64,000 nt of DNA from M3007 sp031425155 (GCA_031425155.1 JANPIV010000051.1:1-64000), one strand, 5' to 3'; positions 9,166 to 17,828 are shown, numbered from the stretch's first letter. Notes: generated by a model not told the origin, from the letters alone. Translations and numbers: made by a program.

Positions 9166-9173
9166 TAATTTTG
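9166..9173 (+). promoter_or_regulatory. Candidate -7 promoter element for the Nudix-type regulator
   Basis: TAATTTTG is an exact match to the Bacteroidota -7 consensus TAnnTTTG, about 90 bases upstream of the regulator's ATG at 9265. A second exact match (TATTTTTG) lies at 9001-9008. I see no convincing -33 TTTG at the expected distance. The rest of 8741-9264 holds no gene. Confidence 0.4.
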
Positions 9174-9264
9174 TTTTCACGCCATTGTATCATTGTGGGA
9201 CAATGGTACGAAGTTGCTTGAAAATGCACCAAAATATTTATCCACTTTTGCAAAAAAAATTTCG

Positions 9265-10002
9265 ATGCGACCCGAGGAGACTTTCACCGAACCGGCCACC
9301 GAGCCCGATAAGTTTTTGCCCAGTGTCTCGATTGACTGCGTGATTTTTGGCTTTCACGATCAGCAGATCAAGGTGTTATTGATCAATTTCAAGAATACTG
9401 ACATCTGGGCTTTGCCCGGTGGGTACATTCGTTTGGAGGAGAATATGGACGAAGCGGCCACCCGAATACTACGGGAGCGGGCTTCGGTGGAAGATATTTA
9501 TCTGGAGCAGTTTTACACGTTCGGGCATCGGGAACGCGTGTGCCGGGATTTGCAACAAAGAATATTCGACGCATTGAACATTCCGCTGTCGCCGGATGCC
9601 TGGATTTCCCAGCGTTTTGTGTCGGTGGGTTACTATGCGCTGGTTGATTTTTCCAAGGTCATCCCCAACCCCGACGAGCACTTGCAGGTATGCACCTGGT
9701 TTGGCTTTGATGAATTACCTCCGCTGGCCTTCGACCATTCCGAGATTGTGCAAAAGGCCCTGAGCACCCTGCAAGCCCGGCTGGATCATAATATTGTTGG
9801 GCTTAACTTATTGCCCGATACTTTTACGATGGCGGAACTGCAAAGTCTCTATGAAACTATTTTGGGGAAAAAATTGCTGCGCACTAATTTTCAACGCAAA
9901 ATGCTGGGCATGGAAATCTTGGAACGGGTAGAAAAACGATTCTCTGGGCGGGCGCATAAAGCACCGTATTTGTACCGATTCAATTTGTCGAGAGCGGAAT
10001 AA
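9265..10002 (+). CDS. NrtR-like Nudix-fold transcriptional regulator, probable PUL regulator
   Basis: 245 residues from the ATG at 9265; the longer frame from 9193 needs a TTG start. Residues about 20-160 form a Nudix fold ('VSIDCVIFGFHDQQIKVLLI', 'WALPGGYIRLEEN'). The C-terminal third ('GLNLLPDTFTMAELQSLYE' ... 'KLLRTNFQRKML') is the winged-helix domain seen in NrtR/AraR-type regulators. The Nudix box, GX5EX7REUXEEXGU, is degraded: Gly53 and Glu59 remain, but the two expected catalytic Glu positions read Ile68 and Arg72, and Gly becomes Ser74. Loss of hydrolysis fits a ligand sensor. In Bacteroides, regulators of this class control sugar genes (AraR for arabinose). It is divergent from susCD, the natural target. 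A stutter repeat begins 8 bases after its stop. Confidence 0.88.
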   Translation: MRPEETFTEPATEPDKFLPSVSIDCVIFGFHDQQIKVLLINFKNTDIWALPGGYIRLEENMDEAATRILRERASVEDIYLEQFYTFGHRERVCRDLQQRIFDALNIPLSPDAWISQRFVSVGYYALVDFSKVIPNPDEHLQVCTWFGFDELPPLAFDHSEIVQKALSTLQARLDHNIVGLNLLPDTFTMAELQSLYETILGKKLLRTNFQRKMLGMEILERVEKRFSGRAHKAPYLYRFNLSRAE

Positions 10003-10010
10003 TAGACGTT

Positions 10011-10084
10011 GAGGATTTGAGGATGCGAGTATTTGATCAAAATACTTGATAATCAGGTAATTGATCGAATCCTAAAATACTGAA
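10011..10084. repeat. Stutter repeat family B, copy 1
   Basis: Directly after the stop at 10002, the sequence GAGGATTTGAGGATGCGAG leads into words ATTTGATC, ATACTTGATAATCAGG and TAATTGATCGAATCC. The same arrangement, read on the other strand, occurs at 21357-21427 after the stop of the 2515-residue giant gene, and a shorter version lies at 41601-41632 after the thioesterase stop. All three have the same orientation relative to the gene they follow. Confidence 0.75.
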
Positions 10085-10138
10085 AAAATTTAATTTGTAA
10101 AAAAATAATTAGTACCTACGTGTCTTCGCCTTGAGTTG

Positions 10139-10258
10139 TCATGTCGCAGAGAAACGGAGACATCCACACAAGCCAGGTGATTAAAAATGCCTTCATCAGG
10201 AAATGCTGGATGACCTGGCTTGTGTGGATGTCTGCACTCCGTTGCGACATAACAACCA
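10139..10258. repeat. Large inverted repeat (TGTCGCA family)
   Basis: ATGTCGCAGAGAAACGGAG then ACATCCACACAAGCCAGGT is repeated in inverted form at about 10210-10250. The arms are about 40 bases and the central spacer about 35. A short frame through it (10141-10323) is simply the palindrome read through. The area 10085-10474 holds no gene, only this repeat and the next one. Confidence 0.75.
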
Positions 10259-10348
10259 AGACGGCAGGAAACCTCACCAATTATTTTTCACACGTTCCTT
10301 ACTTAAAAATGAGTGAGAAATAAGTTTCCATTTTACCACCTTTGGATG

Positions 10349-10432
10349 TCATTTCGACAGCAGGAGAAACCTGGTTACGGGGCATTGATAATCAACACCT
10401 GAGCGGATTTCTCCTTACGTCGAAATGACAAG
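10349..10432. repeat. Inverted repeat (TCATTTCGAC family)
   Basis: TGTCATTTCGACAGCAGGAGAAA on the left (split: TGTCATTTCGAC, then AGGAGAAA) pairs with TTTCTCCTTACGTCGAAATGACA on the right (TTTCTCCTT, then GTCGAAATGACA). Hairpins with this wording are common between genes in Bacteroidota genomes as I know them. It lies downstream of the GH43-like gene, which is on the minus strand and ends at 10475. Confidence 0.7.
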
Positions 10433-10474
10433 CCAGGTAAGGTTGTTCCTGCCATCCTATTTTTTCCACGTTCC

Positions 10475-12217
10475 TTACCTGACATAAACGGTCCCGGTCG
10501 GTTTCGATACGCCATTCTCATCAAATGCTTCGATGGCGAAATAGTAATCCTGCCCCAGGTTCAGGGCGCGGAGTTCCAAAGTAGTGCCTGCATCGGCCCA
10601 AACCTGGTAGGTTTGGTAGAGTTTGTCGCGACCGATGCCCCAGAGAATATTATACCCTACGGCACCCGGTACGGCCTCCCAGGTCAGCGTGGCGTCGCGC
10701 GCGTCGGAGTGACGCTGCACCTGTAAATTGGCGGGCGTAGCAGGTGCGGGGCCGCTGCCATTACCAAAAATACGAATGTCCGAAATGGCCAGATTGGGCG
10801 TGGGAACGTACACATTTTCAAAGCGGATATAGCGCGTTTTCAGGGATGTGGGCAGTTCATAATAGAGGTTGGGACGGTTCTCTTTGACGCGGGAAAAATC
10901 GGCCAGCGGTTCCCATTTTTGCCCGTCATGCGAGTGGTACATTTTGAATTGCAAATAGACCGTACTGTCATTGACAAATATATCTGATTGATAATCAGTG
11001 TAGTTTATCTGAAAAGATTTCACTTCGTATTCTTTTTGCAGATCAATGGTGGCCCACTGTCTGGCGGTGTTAGTGCCCGCCACCCAGAACGAACGGATGT
11101 TCTCGTCGGTGAGATGGGCGGCTTTGAATTCGTTGCGTTCGGTGGAAGCGGTGCAGGGCTTTTTGTAGGAAAGCAGCATCCAGCCGGTGAATAATTCATC
11201 TTTGCTGGTCCACTTTTTGGTGGGCAGCCGGTGCGGAAAATCGCCGAAACGCGGGTTGGCAAACAACTGCCCGTCCCCGTCAAATCCGGCGGGAAACATG
11301 TTCATACGCCGCTCAAAATTCCAGTTGACGGCCACCCAGGGCGTACCGGTGTTCCAGTAGTTGCCGTATTTATCCTGAAAAGTATTGCCGTGGCCGCAGC
11401 CGGTGAGAAAGCCGCCGGGTTTGTACGAAAAAGGATTGTACGGTGCGTAGGTAAATGGCCCCAGCGGTTTGTCGGCGGTATAGACACCGTTGGCATACAC
11501 GTTGTACTCGGTGCCGGGCGCGCCATATTGCAGGTAGTATTTGCCTTTATATTTATTCATCCAGGCGCCCTCGGTGAAGGGCCGGATGGTGGAAGTATGA
11601 TTCGGCCCGAAGCGTTCCCAACCATGTTCCTCCGGGTGCAGGAAGAGCATTTCCTTGGAAGTGCCCACGTAACTGAGGCGTTTGTTTTTATCCAGTTCGA
11701 TGCCATAAATGGGAAAAACATTGGAAGAACCCCAATACATATACCATTTGTCCCAGTCTTCGTCGTAAAAAATGGCGGGATCCCAGGGGCCGAGCGCACC
11801 GGGCAGGCGCGGCATCAGGCGGTTGAAAAATTCCAGGTGCCCGGTCTCCGGGGTGGTGGTATAAAAAATGGGCCGCTGCTCAAAAGTGGATTGGAAGAGG
11901 AACATGGTGTCGCGTACCGACAGCGCAGCGGGGGCGCACATATCTTCCATCGGCCACTTGTCGGGCTGCACGAATTTCCAGTGCAACAGATCGGTGGAAT
12001 GCCACCAGCCGCCGGAAATGGTGGCAAACAGGTAGTATTCGCCTTTGTGCAGCACGATGACCGGATCGGCCGCCGAGCGGTAGGAGATGTTTTCGTTCAG
12101 TTGCTCGAAATTGTAACGGTAATCGAGGTCAATGGGATTGCAATAGGTTTTTTGTTGGGGTAGTTGGGCGGAGAGGGTAGTGGTGGCCAGGAGAAAGAGG
12201 AGGATATGTTTCAGCAT
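10475..12217 (-). CDS. Secreted GH43-like glycoside hydrolase with F5/8-type and Fn3-like domains
   Basis: 580 residues from the ATG at 12217 (the frame extends to a TTG at 12226). The signal peptide ends near 'TLSAQ' (residue 18). Residues about 25-330 are a five-bladed beta-propeller of the GH43/GH117-like kind. The expected acidic triad can be placed at Asp51 ('AADPVIV'), Asp147 ('GPWDPAIF') and Glu216 ('TEGAWM'). A discoidin (F5/8 type C) carbohydrate-binding domain covers about 345-475, and a fibronectin type III-like domain about 490-580. Enzymes of this family remove arabinose or xylose from hemicellulose or arabinan; the exact specificity is not readable. It stands near susCD and the GH3 gene, consistent with a small polysaccharide locus. 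No T9SS tail is visible. Confidence 0.88.
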   Translation of the reverse strand: MLKHILLFLLATTTLSAQLPQQKTYCNPIDLDYRYNFEQLNENISYRSAADPVIVLHKGEYYLFATISGGWWHSTDLLHWKFVQPDKWPMEDMCAPAALSVRDTMFLFQSTFEQRPIFYTTTPETGHLEFFNRLMPRLPGALGPWDPAIFYDEDWDKWYMYWGSSNVFPIYGIELDKNKRLSYVGTSKEMLFLHPEEHGWERFGPNHTSTIRPFTEGAWMNKYKGKYYLQYGAPGTEYNVYANGVYTADKPLGPFTYAPYNPFSYKPGGFLTGCGHGNTFQDKYGNYWNTGTPWVAVNWNFERRMNMFPAGFDGDGQLFANPRFGDFPHRLPTKKWTSKDELFTGWMLLSYKKPCTASTERNEFKAAHLTDENIRSFWVAGTNTARQWATIDLQKEYEVKSFQINYTDYQSDIFVNDSTVYLQFKMYHSHDGQKWEPLADFSRVKENRPNLYYELPTSLKTRYIRFENVYVPTPNLAISDIRIFGNGSGPAPATPANLQVQRHSDARDATLTWEAVPGAVGYNILWGIGRDKLYQTYQVWADAGTTLELRALNLGQDYYFAIEAFDENGVSKPTGTVYVR

Positions 12218-12350
12218 GACAAGCAAGTATGTTTTGGAAAGGCAAAAGGTAAAGGGATTATTTGCCTATGTAAACATAAATCGAAAAGGAAATAATTAGG
12301 CTTAATTATGAACGCCCACCAATCTCATCTCCCAACTTTGTTAGGGCAGG

Positions 12351-12432
12351 CTATTCAGAGTGCAGCAATGAATCTGATTCTTTTAAAAGCAGGCTTTTCA
12401 ATCCTCAGATTCATCGCTATCGCTCTGAATGA
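12351..12432. repeat. Inverted repeat (GTCATTCAGAGC family)
   Basis: ATTCAGAGTGCAGCAATGAATCTGA (split: ATTCAGAGTGCAGC, then AATGAATCTGA) pairs with TCAGATTCATCGCTATCGCTCTGAATGAC (TCAGATTCATCG, then CGCTCTGAATGAC) around a T-rich centre. It lies in the 293-base gap between the GH43-like gene and the thioredoxin-fold gene. I see no other feature in this gap. Confidence 0.7.
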
Positions 12433-12510
12433 CAAAAGACCCTAATAAATATAAGTCTTTAATTACCAATGCCGCAGTAAGCTTAGCCTATAAAATCACT
12501 CCACTAACTT

Positions 12511-13110
12511 TCACGAACGCTTCCACTTAATTCCACAGCCAATGGCCTTGGTTTCTTTCAGCGCTACTTCTTTACCGGCCAGCAAGGCATCTACGGCATT
12601 TTCTACATATTTTTCTTTTACGGCACTGGCATCTTCGGAGTTGTCGTCAATAGCGCCGATATAACGCACCACGCGCTGGTTATCCAGCAAATATACGTGC
12701 GGGGTTTTGAGCGCACCATAAGTTTGGGCCACTTCCTGCGTCTCGTCGTACAAATACACGAACGGAAACTTCTTTTCTTTGGCATAACTCTGCATACTTT
12801 CGTAGCTGTCGTCGGGCTTCACCATTTTATCATTGGAATTAATAGCCACCACCGGGTAACCAAGCGGCGCATACTTCTGGTGCAGCGCAATAATACGCTC
12901 TTCGTAGGCCTTGGCGAACGGACAAGTATTGCAGGTAAAGACCACAATATATCCTTTGACTTCTTTCAGGTCGGATAGTCGTACCATTTTGCCATCCACG
13001 TTTTTTAGGTGGAAATCGGAAGCGACCTCGCCGACACGGTGCGCAGGCAGGGTAAAAGAAGCCGCCATAAAAGCGATTACGAGGGAAAGAGCAGCAAGTA
13101 GTTGTTTCAT
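12511..13110 (-). CDS. Secreted thioredoxin-fold (AhpC/TSA-like) protein
   Basis: 199 residues. A signal peptide covers about 1-24 ('FMAASFTLPAHRVG'). The thioredoxin fold starts with 'DFHLKNVDGKMVRLSDL', and the active site is Cys60-Asn-Thr-Cys63 ('VFTCNTCPFAKAYEERI'). The 'KTPHVYLLD' segment supplies the conserved cis-Pro. This matches the Bacteroidota 'thioredoxin family protein' group with CNTCPFA motifs, whose substrate is unknown. It lies 30 bases downstream of the TlpA-like gene on the same strand, so the two are probably one transcript acting on disulfides in the periplasm. Confidence 0.88.
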   Translation of the reverse strand: MKQLLAALSLVIAFMAASFTLPAHRVGEVASDFHLKNVDGKMVRLSDLKEVKGYIVVFTCNTCPFAKAYEERIIALHQKYAPLGYPVVAINSNDKMVKPDDSYESMQSYAKEKKFPFVYLYDETQEVAQTYGALKTPHVYLLDNQRVVRYIGAIDDNSEDASAVKEKYVENAVDALLAGKEVALKETKAIGCGIKWKRS

Positions 13111-13140
13111 GTTATGGAAAATTTAGTGATGAGAATTACT

Positions 13141-13662
13141 TTATTTTAAAGCAGATTGAACTAGTGTTTCCAGTTTTTCATAGGTCAATTCTCCTTCATA
13201 AAAATGCTCAAACTTCTTTTGCGGAGCAATCACCAGGGTCGCCGGTATTAATCCGCTCCAATCGGGATTGACCAGATTGATCCAGTTATTCGGGTTGGAT
13301 TCATCCATAAAAACGACCTGACTATGCAGGTTTTTTTCCAGTACAAACGGTTTCACTCTGGTTTCCACTTGTTTTTTAAAATCGGTACTCACCAGAATAA
13401 CCTTTACTTTTTGTCCCGCGTATTGTTGTTGCAGTTTCTCAAATTCCGGCAATTCCGCCACACAAGGTCCGCACCAGGTCGCCCAAAAATTGATGACATA
13501 AATGGTGTCGGTATTCGCATTTTTCCACTGTTCTATTTGTGCGGCTTTAATAAATGGAATATCCTGGGCTATGGCCAAATGCGATAATAAAAGCAGCGCA
13601 AAAGATATTTGCAAACGTCTTGAAAACAAGGATTTGCGGAATTGAAAAATGACCGGTGCCAT
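13141..13662 (-). CDS. TlpA/ResA-like periplasmic thiol-disulfide oxidoreductase
   Basis: 173 residues. The signal or anchor segment is at about 17-33 ('ISFALLLLSHLAIAQ'). The thioredoxin active site is Cys64-Gly-Pro-Cys67 in 'INFWATWCGPCVAELPEF', with the cis-Pro in 'LIPATLVI'. TlpA/ResA proteins reduce disulfides in exported proteins, for example before haem attachment; the specific client is unknown. It is first of a two-gene unit with the CNTC thioredoxin-fold gene. A perfect 15-base hairpin upstream (13696-13733) separates it from the GH3 gene. Confidence 0.9.
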   Translation of the reverse strand: MAPVIFQFRKSLFSRRLQISFALLLLSHLAIAQDIPFIKAAQIEQWKNANTDTIYVINFWATWCGPCVAELPEFEKLQQQYAGQKVKVILVSTDFKKQVETRVKPFVLEKNLHSQVVFMDESNPNNWINLVNPDWSGLIPATLVIAPQKKFEHFYEGELTYEKLETLVQSALK

Positions 13663-13695
13663 GATTGATTGAAGTTTTTTAAAGTTAGCGTACAG

Positions 13696-13733
13696 CCGAA
13701 CCCCGTTCGGCAGCCTTACCGAACGGGGTTCGG
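13696..13733. terminator. Perfect 15-base hairpin between the GH3 and TlpA-like genes
   Basis: CCGAACCCCGTTCGG and CCGAACGGGGTTCGG are exact inverse copies around an 8-base loop. The arm is itself partly palindromic. On the minus strand it follows the GH3 gene, but it lacks an immediate T run, so termination is possible rather than certain. GC-rich CGAACGGGGTTCG hairpins of this type recur between Bacteroidota genes. Confidence 0.55.
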
Positions 13734-13828
13734 TGTTACCAGCCTGAAAAATGTCCCCTAGTGTTTATAAAGAGCCATTTTTTCGGACAAATGGCGGCAT
13801 TTAAGCATTCATTGACGGTTATGACAGA

Positions 13829-15751
13829 CTACCGCACATACTTCAGCCCAAATCCAAACCGATACAGCGGGGCCTTCGAGTCATGCGGAACATCCTCTTT
13901 TTGCTGACGCACGGCGGCCATCGAAGAAGGCAACTCGAACGGCAATTTACCTTCGGGTTTGGCTCTGCCAAAAACCACATCCAATAGTGCCGCATCACTC
14001 GCGCCGTAGTCCGCCAGCAGGCCCCAGGCTTTGGCACTGATTTCGGGAATGACCGCCGGGCGATCAATATAAATATCTACAATAGTCGGTACCGTGCTCA
14101 TCAGGGCGAGTATCTCCTCCTTTTCCTTTCCTTTAAAATCCAGATCGCCGTGGTGAAAACCTTTCGCAAACGGGTTATTGCTTTCGACCGGATACCAGGG
14201 CGTGTTCAAGCGGATAATTGCAAAATCGGCCTTTTTCGGATCGTCCACTAGTTCTACGTAGCCCGACGCCACTTTGGTATCTATATTTTTGACATAGACT
14301 TTCCACTTTTTTGTGTTGAGCGGCAGGCAGTCCTTATAGTTCTTCAGCAGCGTAAAAGCGCGGCGTTGGGTGGCTTCCCCGGCGGCTTTGAAATCGGCGC
14401 GACCCACTGTCTGTACAGCACGTTCTACATCCACATAAGGATGATCGAACAGGCCCAGCACGAATTTCTGCCGCAACAAACGGCGGACGGATTCATCAAT
14501 GCGCTTTTCGCTCACCTTGCCGGATTTGACCAGACTGACGATGAGTTCCGGGCAATTTTCGCCGCCAAACTGGTCGCAACCCGCATCAATCACCTTCTTC
14601 ACGCGGTCTTCGCGACTCAGATTTTCCACGCCCCAGGCCCGCGCTGGCCATATTACGCCGGGGCCCATTGGTGCATCCGTGATGAGGCCCCAATCCGTAC
14701 AGACCACGCCGTCGTATTTGTATTTGCCACGCAACAGTTTGGTAATGATGTCTTTATTATAAGAAAAACCGACATTTTCGCTGGTTTGGCCGGTCGGTAC
14801 GCCATAGTAAGGCATGATGGAAGCCGTCTTTGCTGCAAAAGCCGCCTCAAACGGGATCAGGTGGTAATTGAAATTCTTGGCCGGATACACCTGCCCTTTT
14901 TGAAATTCAAAGTGCGAATCCAGTCCTTCTTTTTGCGGGCCACCGCCGGAAAAGTGTTTGGTCATACAAGCCACGCTGTTGCTGTCCAGGTTATCGCCCT
15001 GAAAACCAAGCACATACGCCTTAATCATACGAGCCGACAACTGCGCATCTTCGCCAAAAGTGCCATTGGTACGTGGCCAGCGCGGCTCCGTGGCCAGGTC
15101 GGCCATCGGGTGCAGGGCCTCGCGAATACCGACCGCCAAATACTCCTGGCGCGCAATGTCGGCGAACTGGCGCATCAGTTTTTCATCACCGATGGCGGCA
15201 AAACCCAGTTGCTCCGGCCACTGCGAAAAGGAACTCGCGCTCACGGTGAAAATATTGTTGCTAAAATAATGCCGCGGATCGGAGGCAATCGTGACTGGAA
15301 TACCCAGGCGTGTGGCCTCCGCTTCCTTCTGAATGGCATTATATCCCATCGCCATTTGGCGGGTCGGCGGCCCGGCCCAGTAGTTGAAATGGTTCATTTT
15401 GCGGTCGCGGATATTCTCGATGGCCGAAGGCATCCGGGCCGCCGGGCCCTGTCCCCCTTCTCTTTTTTCAATAGAACCATCTTCGTTGATGACGGTGCCA
15501 TTGATAAACATCATGCCTGCTTTTTCTTCGATATTCATTTGGGAAAGTAAGTCGCTCATGCGGGCTTCCACCGGCTGACTGGCGTCTTCATAGACATCCA
15601 TTTTGCCATTTTTATTGAGATCGCGAAAGGCAGGAGCAGCACCAGGCGGTTGATTTTCAGCGGACAATGGGCTTTTCTGGAAACTGATTGCTATGCCGCC
15701 GAGCAGGATCATCAGGCTGGCAAAAAGTAAAAAAGGGAGTTGTTTTTTCAT
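13829..15751 (-). CDS. Glycoside hydrolase family 3 beta-glucosidase-like enzyme
   Basis: 640 residues. A signal peptide or anchor lies at 1-25. The GH3 (beta/alpha)8 domain follows. 'MSDLLSQMNIEEKAGMM' begins it, and the substrate-binding 'KHFSGGGPQKEG' segment is near 260. The catalytic nucleophile Asp sits in 'GVVCTDWGL' near 350. The second alpha/beta domain runs from about 445 to the end ('FTLLKNYKDCLPL' through 'LPFELPSSMAAV'). No C-terminal Fn3 domain is visible, which is shorter than many family members. The enzyme would release terminal glucose or xylose from oligosaccharides in the periplasm. It lies in the susCD/GH43 neighbourhood but in its own transcription unit. Confidence 0.92.
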   Translation of the reverse strand: MKKQLPFLLFASLMILLGGIAISFQKSPLSAENQPPGAAPAFRDLNKNGKMDVYEDASQPVEARMSDLLSQMNIEEKAGMMFINGTVINEDGSIEKREGGQGPAARMPSAIENIRDRKMNHFNYWAGPPTRQMAMGYNAIQKEAEATRLGIPVTIASDPRHYFSNNIFTVSASSFSQWPEQLGFAAIGDEKLMRQFADIARQEYLAVGIREALHPMADLATEPRWPRTNGTFGEDAQLSARMIKAYVLGFQGDNLDSNSVACMTKHFSGGGPQKEGLDSHFEFQKGQVYPAKNFNYHLIPFEAAFAAKTASIMPYYGVPTGQTSENVGFSYNKDIITKLLRGKYKYDGVVCTDWGLITDAPMGPGVIWPARAWGVENLSREDRVKKVIDAGCDQFGGENCPELIVSLVKSGKVSEKRIDESVRRLLRQKFVLGLFDHPYVDVERAVQTVGRADFKAAGEATQRRAFTLLKNYKDCLPLNTKKWKVYVKNIDTKVASGYVELVDDPKKADFAIIRLNTPWYPVESNNPFAKGFHHGDLDFKGKEKEEILALMSTVPTIVDIYIDRPAVIPEISAKAWGLLADYGASDAALLDVVFGRAKPEGKLPFELPSSMAAVRQQKEDVPHDSKAPLYRFGFGLKYVR

Positions 15752-15884
15752 AATACCTTGAATTTGAAAAAGAGAAAGACGACGCTGTTTTTTGGCGGGA
15801 AAGCGTGCAATGGAGCAAAGGAAGAAATCTACGCTGATGAATGAACATTGAGTAGATAAAAGCGGGAAATGTGTAGATTTTAAC

Positions 15885-16985
15885 CTATTTTCCCTTCTTA
15901 AACCACCCCATTATTTTCTCTTTTAATCCACCCTCTTTCGATTTTGGCCCCGCTGGCCCCAACAGGAATCCGTAGGGTTTCAGGGGCTCCACATGATCGC
16001 AGATAATCTTGAAAATGCCCAGCAACGGAATGCCCAGGATCATGCCCGGAATGCCCCAGACGATTTCTCCCAACAAAAGTGCCATGATGGTGAATGCGGG
16101 GTTGATGTTGACCTCGGAGCCGACGATGAGGGGTGTCAGCACGTTATTCTGGAAAAACTGCACTAATCCGTAGGTAACAAGTACGCCAATTATAATACTC
16201 ATGTCGCCGCCTTGTGCTACGGCCATGAGTAAGGTAATAGCGGTGCCAGTCAGGTTGCCTACGTAGGGAACGATCTCCAATATACCGCATAGCACGGCAA
16301 AAAAGACCGGATTTTTTACGCCCGCAATACTGAAACCAATACTGTATAACACCCACAACATCACGATCATGAGGCCCAGTCCGCCCAGGTATTTCTGCCC
16401 TACCCGGCTGGCCTCGGTAATGATCCTTTTGGCTTCCGTCTCTTCCGTTTTTGGCACCAGTTTCAAAATGAACTTTTTGAAGTGCGCCCGGTAGAACAAA
16501 AACATGAAAATATAGACCACCGCCAGGATGAAGGTGACCAGTCCGCCCAGAAAGCCCCCTGCTATCGCCGCGCCTATTTTGGCCGCACCGCCTGCCCCGG
16601 AGGACTGGTTCTCTTTCATCATTTTTTCCTGCTCGTCCCGCGAAATCCCCAGCGTCTCCGTCGCATATTGTTGTATTTGTTCCAGCCGATCCGAGGCCAC
16701 CGTCTTGATCTGGCTTAGGTCTTCCGCTACGTTCGACATTTGCCAGCTCAGCAGGGTAATAATACCCACAATGATGGACAGCATCACCAGGACACTGGCC
16801 AGCGTTGCCAGACCACGGTTCAAGCCTTTTTTCTCTAGCCAGGCACATAGCGGCAGCAGCAACATGGCCAGCAGGCCGGCCAGTGCGATGGGTATGAGAA
16901 ATTCGCGCGCCGCGTAGAGGATAGTGAAGCTCAGAATGAAAAGCAGCAGGATTTGGATGGTCTTGGTGAGCAGCAGTTTATTCAT
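15885..16985 (-). CDS. AI-2E (YdiK/PerM) family transporter
   Basis: 366 residues. It has the family layout of paired N-terminal helices (about 10-35 and 50-75), a central amphipathic region (about 80-140), a Gly-rich helix pair ('AAIAGGFLGGLVTFILAVVY') near 150, and C-terminal helices with the conserved 'LCGILEIVPYVGNLTG' and 'NVLTPLIVG' segments. The C-terminus is basic ('KEKIMGWFKKGK'), probably cytoplasmic. Family members have been linked to AI-2 or ion/proton transport, and the substrate here is unknown. Its 5' side faces a 417-base stretch (16986-17402) in which I see no gene or strong signal. Confidence 0.9.
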   Translation of the reverse strand: MNKLLLTKTIQILLLFILSFTILYAAREFLIPIALAGLLAMLLLPLCAWLEKKGLNRGLATLASVLVMLSIIVGIITLLSWQMSNVAEDLSQIKTVASDRLEQIQQYATETLGISRDEQEKMMKENQSSGAGGAAKIGAAIAGGFLGGLVTFILAVVYIFMFLFYRAHFKKFILKLVPKTEETEAKRIITEASRVGQKYLGGLGLMIVMLWVLYSIGFSIAGVKNPVFFAVLCGILEIVPYVGNLTGTAITLLMAVAQGGDMSIIIGVLVTYGLVQFFQNNVLTPLIVGSEVNINPAFTIMALLLGEIVWGIPGMILGIPLLGIFKIICDHVEPLKPYGFLLGPAGPKSKEGGLKEKIMGWFKKGK

Positions 16986-17402
16986 GATGTGGATGGTGGG
17001 TGGTGATAATAAACGGAACTAAAAAGGGTTAATAGTCAATAAGTTAGGCAGTAGGATTGGCCATGTTTTTGGAAGTCGAAAAATAAGTGAAAGCAGGGAA
17101 CTTGTGGTAGTAAAAAATAATGCCAAGGCGTAGGAGAAGGCCGGTTGCAAAATTGCAGTTCGATGCGCAAAACATTGCTGGCCCGCATGACTATAAAAAG
17201 TGTGTTGATTGGACTATATATCCTTGCCTCCACATGAAGCAATGTGATATTAAACCCGGAAACCACTAATAGGGTAGATTATCTGTCGCAGAACTGTCAT
17301 TTTCTTATTCACAAAACTTATTTATCTCCAACAATGCAATAGTGGCGCGATTTTTTATTGCTTAGTATTACCTCCCGATTCATTCACATGCTAATCTTAC
17401 TC

Positions 17403-17828
17403 ATGATGAATACGCGCTATCCGTTCCGTTACTTGCCCATTCTGGCAGGAATATTATACTGCCACATTATTGTCTCGGCGCAAAGCTTTTCGGCCGCATC
17501 CGGCATCTTGCCGACTGTGGCTACTGCTTGCGCATCTTGTCCCAACCAGGACTTTTACAATCCGCCCACTACCTCCTCGGCTACCACCCGTGCTGCATTC
17601 GCGCAGGCCGCCACAGAGGTGCCTACGCCAACGGACGGCATCATAAAAGTAGAAGACCCGGCTTTCAAATATTACCGGGTATTCGATGCCAAAGGCGAAT
17701 TGTGGATTGGTGGCCCGGTGCCTAAGACCCGCACGATTGATCTGGCGTATTTGCCCGATGGCGTGTACTATCTGCACCTGTTGGCTAAAGATAGCGAGAC
17801 GGTACGTAAGATGCTAAAACGGGAATAG
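17403..17828 (+). CDS. Small secreted protein with a T9SS-like C-terminal tail
   Basis: About 141 residues from the ATG at 17403 (the frame opens at 17358). The signal peptide ends near 'CHIIVSAQ'. A low-complexity Ala/Thr-rich stretch with 'CASC' follows. The last 50 residues ('YYRVFDAKGELWIGG ... IDLAYLPDGVYYLHL') resemble the class A type IX sorting domain, whose hallmark is a 'dlsxLpxGvYxlxl' strand and a basic end (here 'RKMLKRE'). There is almost no cargo between signal and tail, so this may be a tiny secreted protein or a tail decayed from a larger gene. Assignment rests on the motif only. A palindromic stutter repeat begins about 55 bases after its stop. Confidence 0.6.
   Translation: MMNTRYPFRYLPILAGILYCHIIVSAQSFSAASGILPTVATACASCPNQDFYNPPTTSSATTRAAFAQAATEVPTPTDGIIKVEDPAFKYYRVFDAKGELWIGGPVPKTRTIDLAYLPDGVYYLHLLAKDSETVRKMLKRE

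Noticed and set aside
10141..10323. 60-codon frame
   Set aside because: It runs through a large palindrome (the two halves encode inverse sequence) and has no other support.
13696..13733. Perfect hairpin as a transposon end or att site
   Set aside because: No target-site duplication, transposase or integrase nearby; GC-rich hairpins of this type are common between genes in this phylum.
17036..17266. 76-codon minus-strand frame in the 417-base gap
   Set aside because: No signal peptide, no family resemblance, and biased residues typical of noncoding AT-rich sequence.
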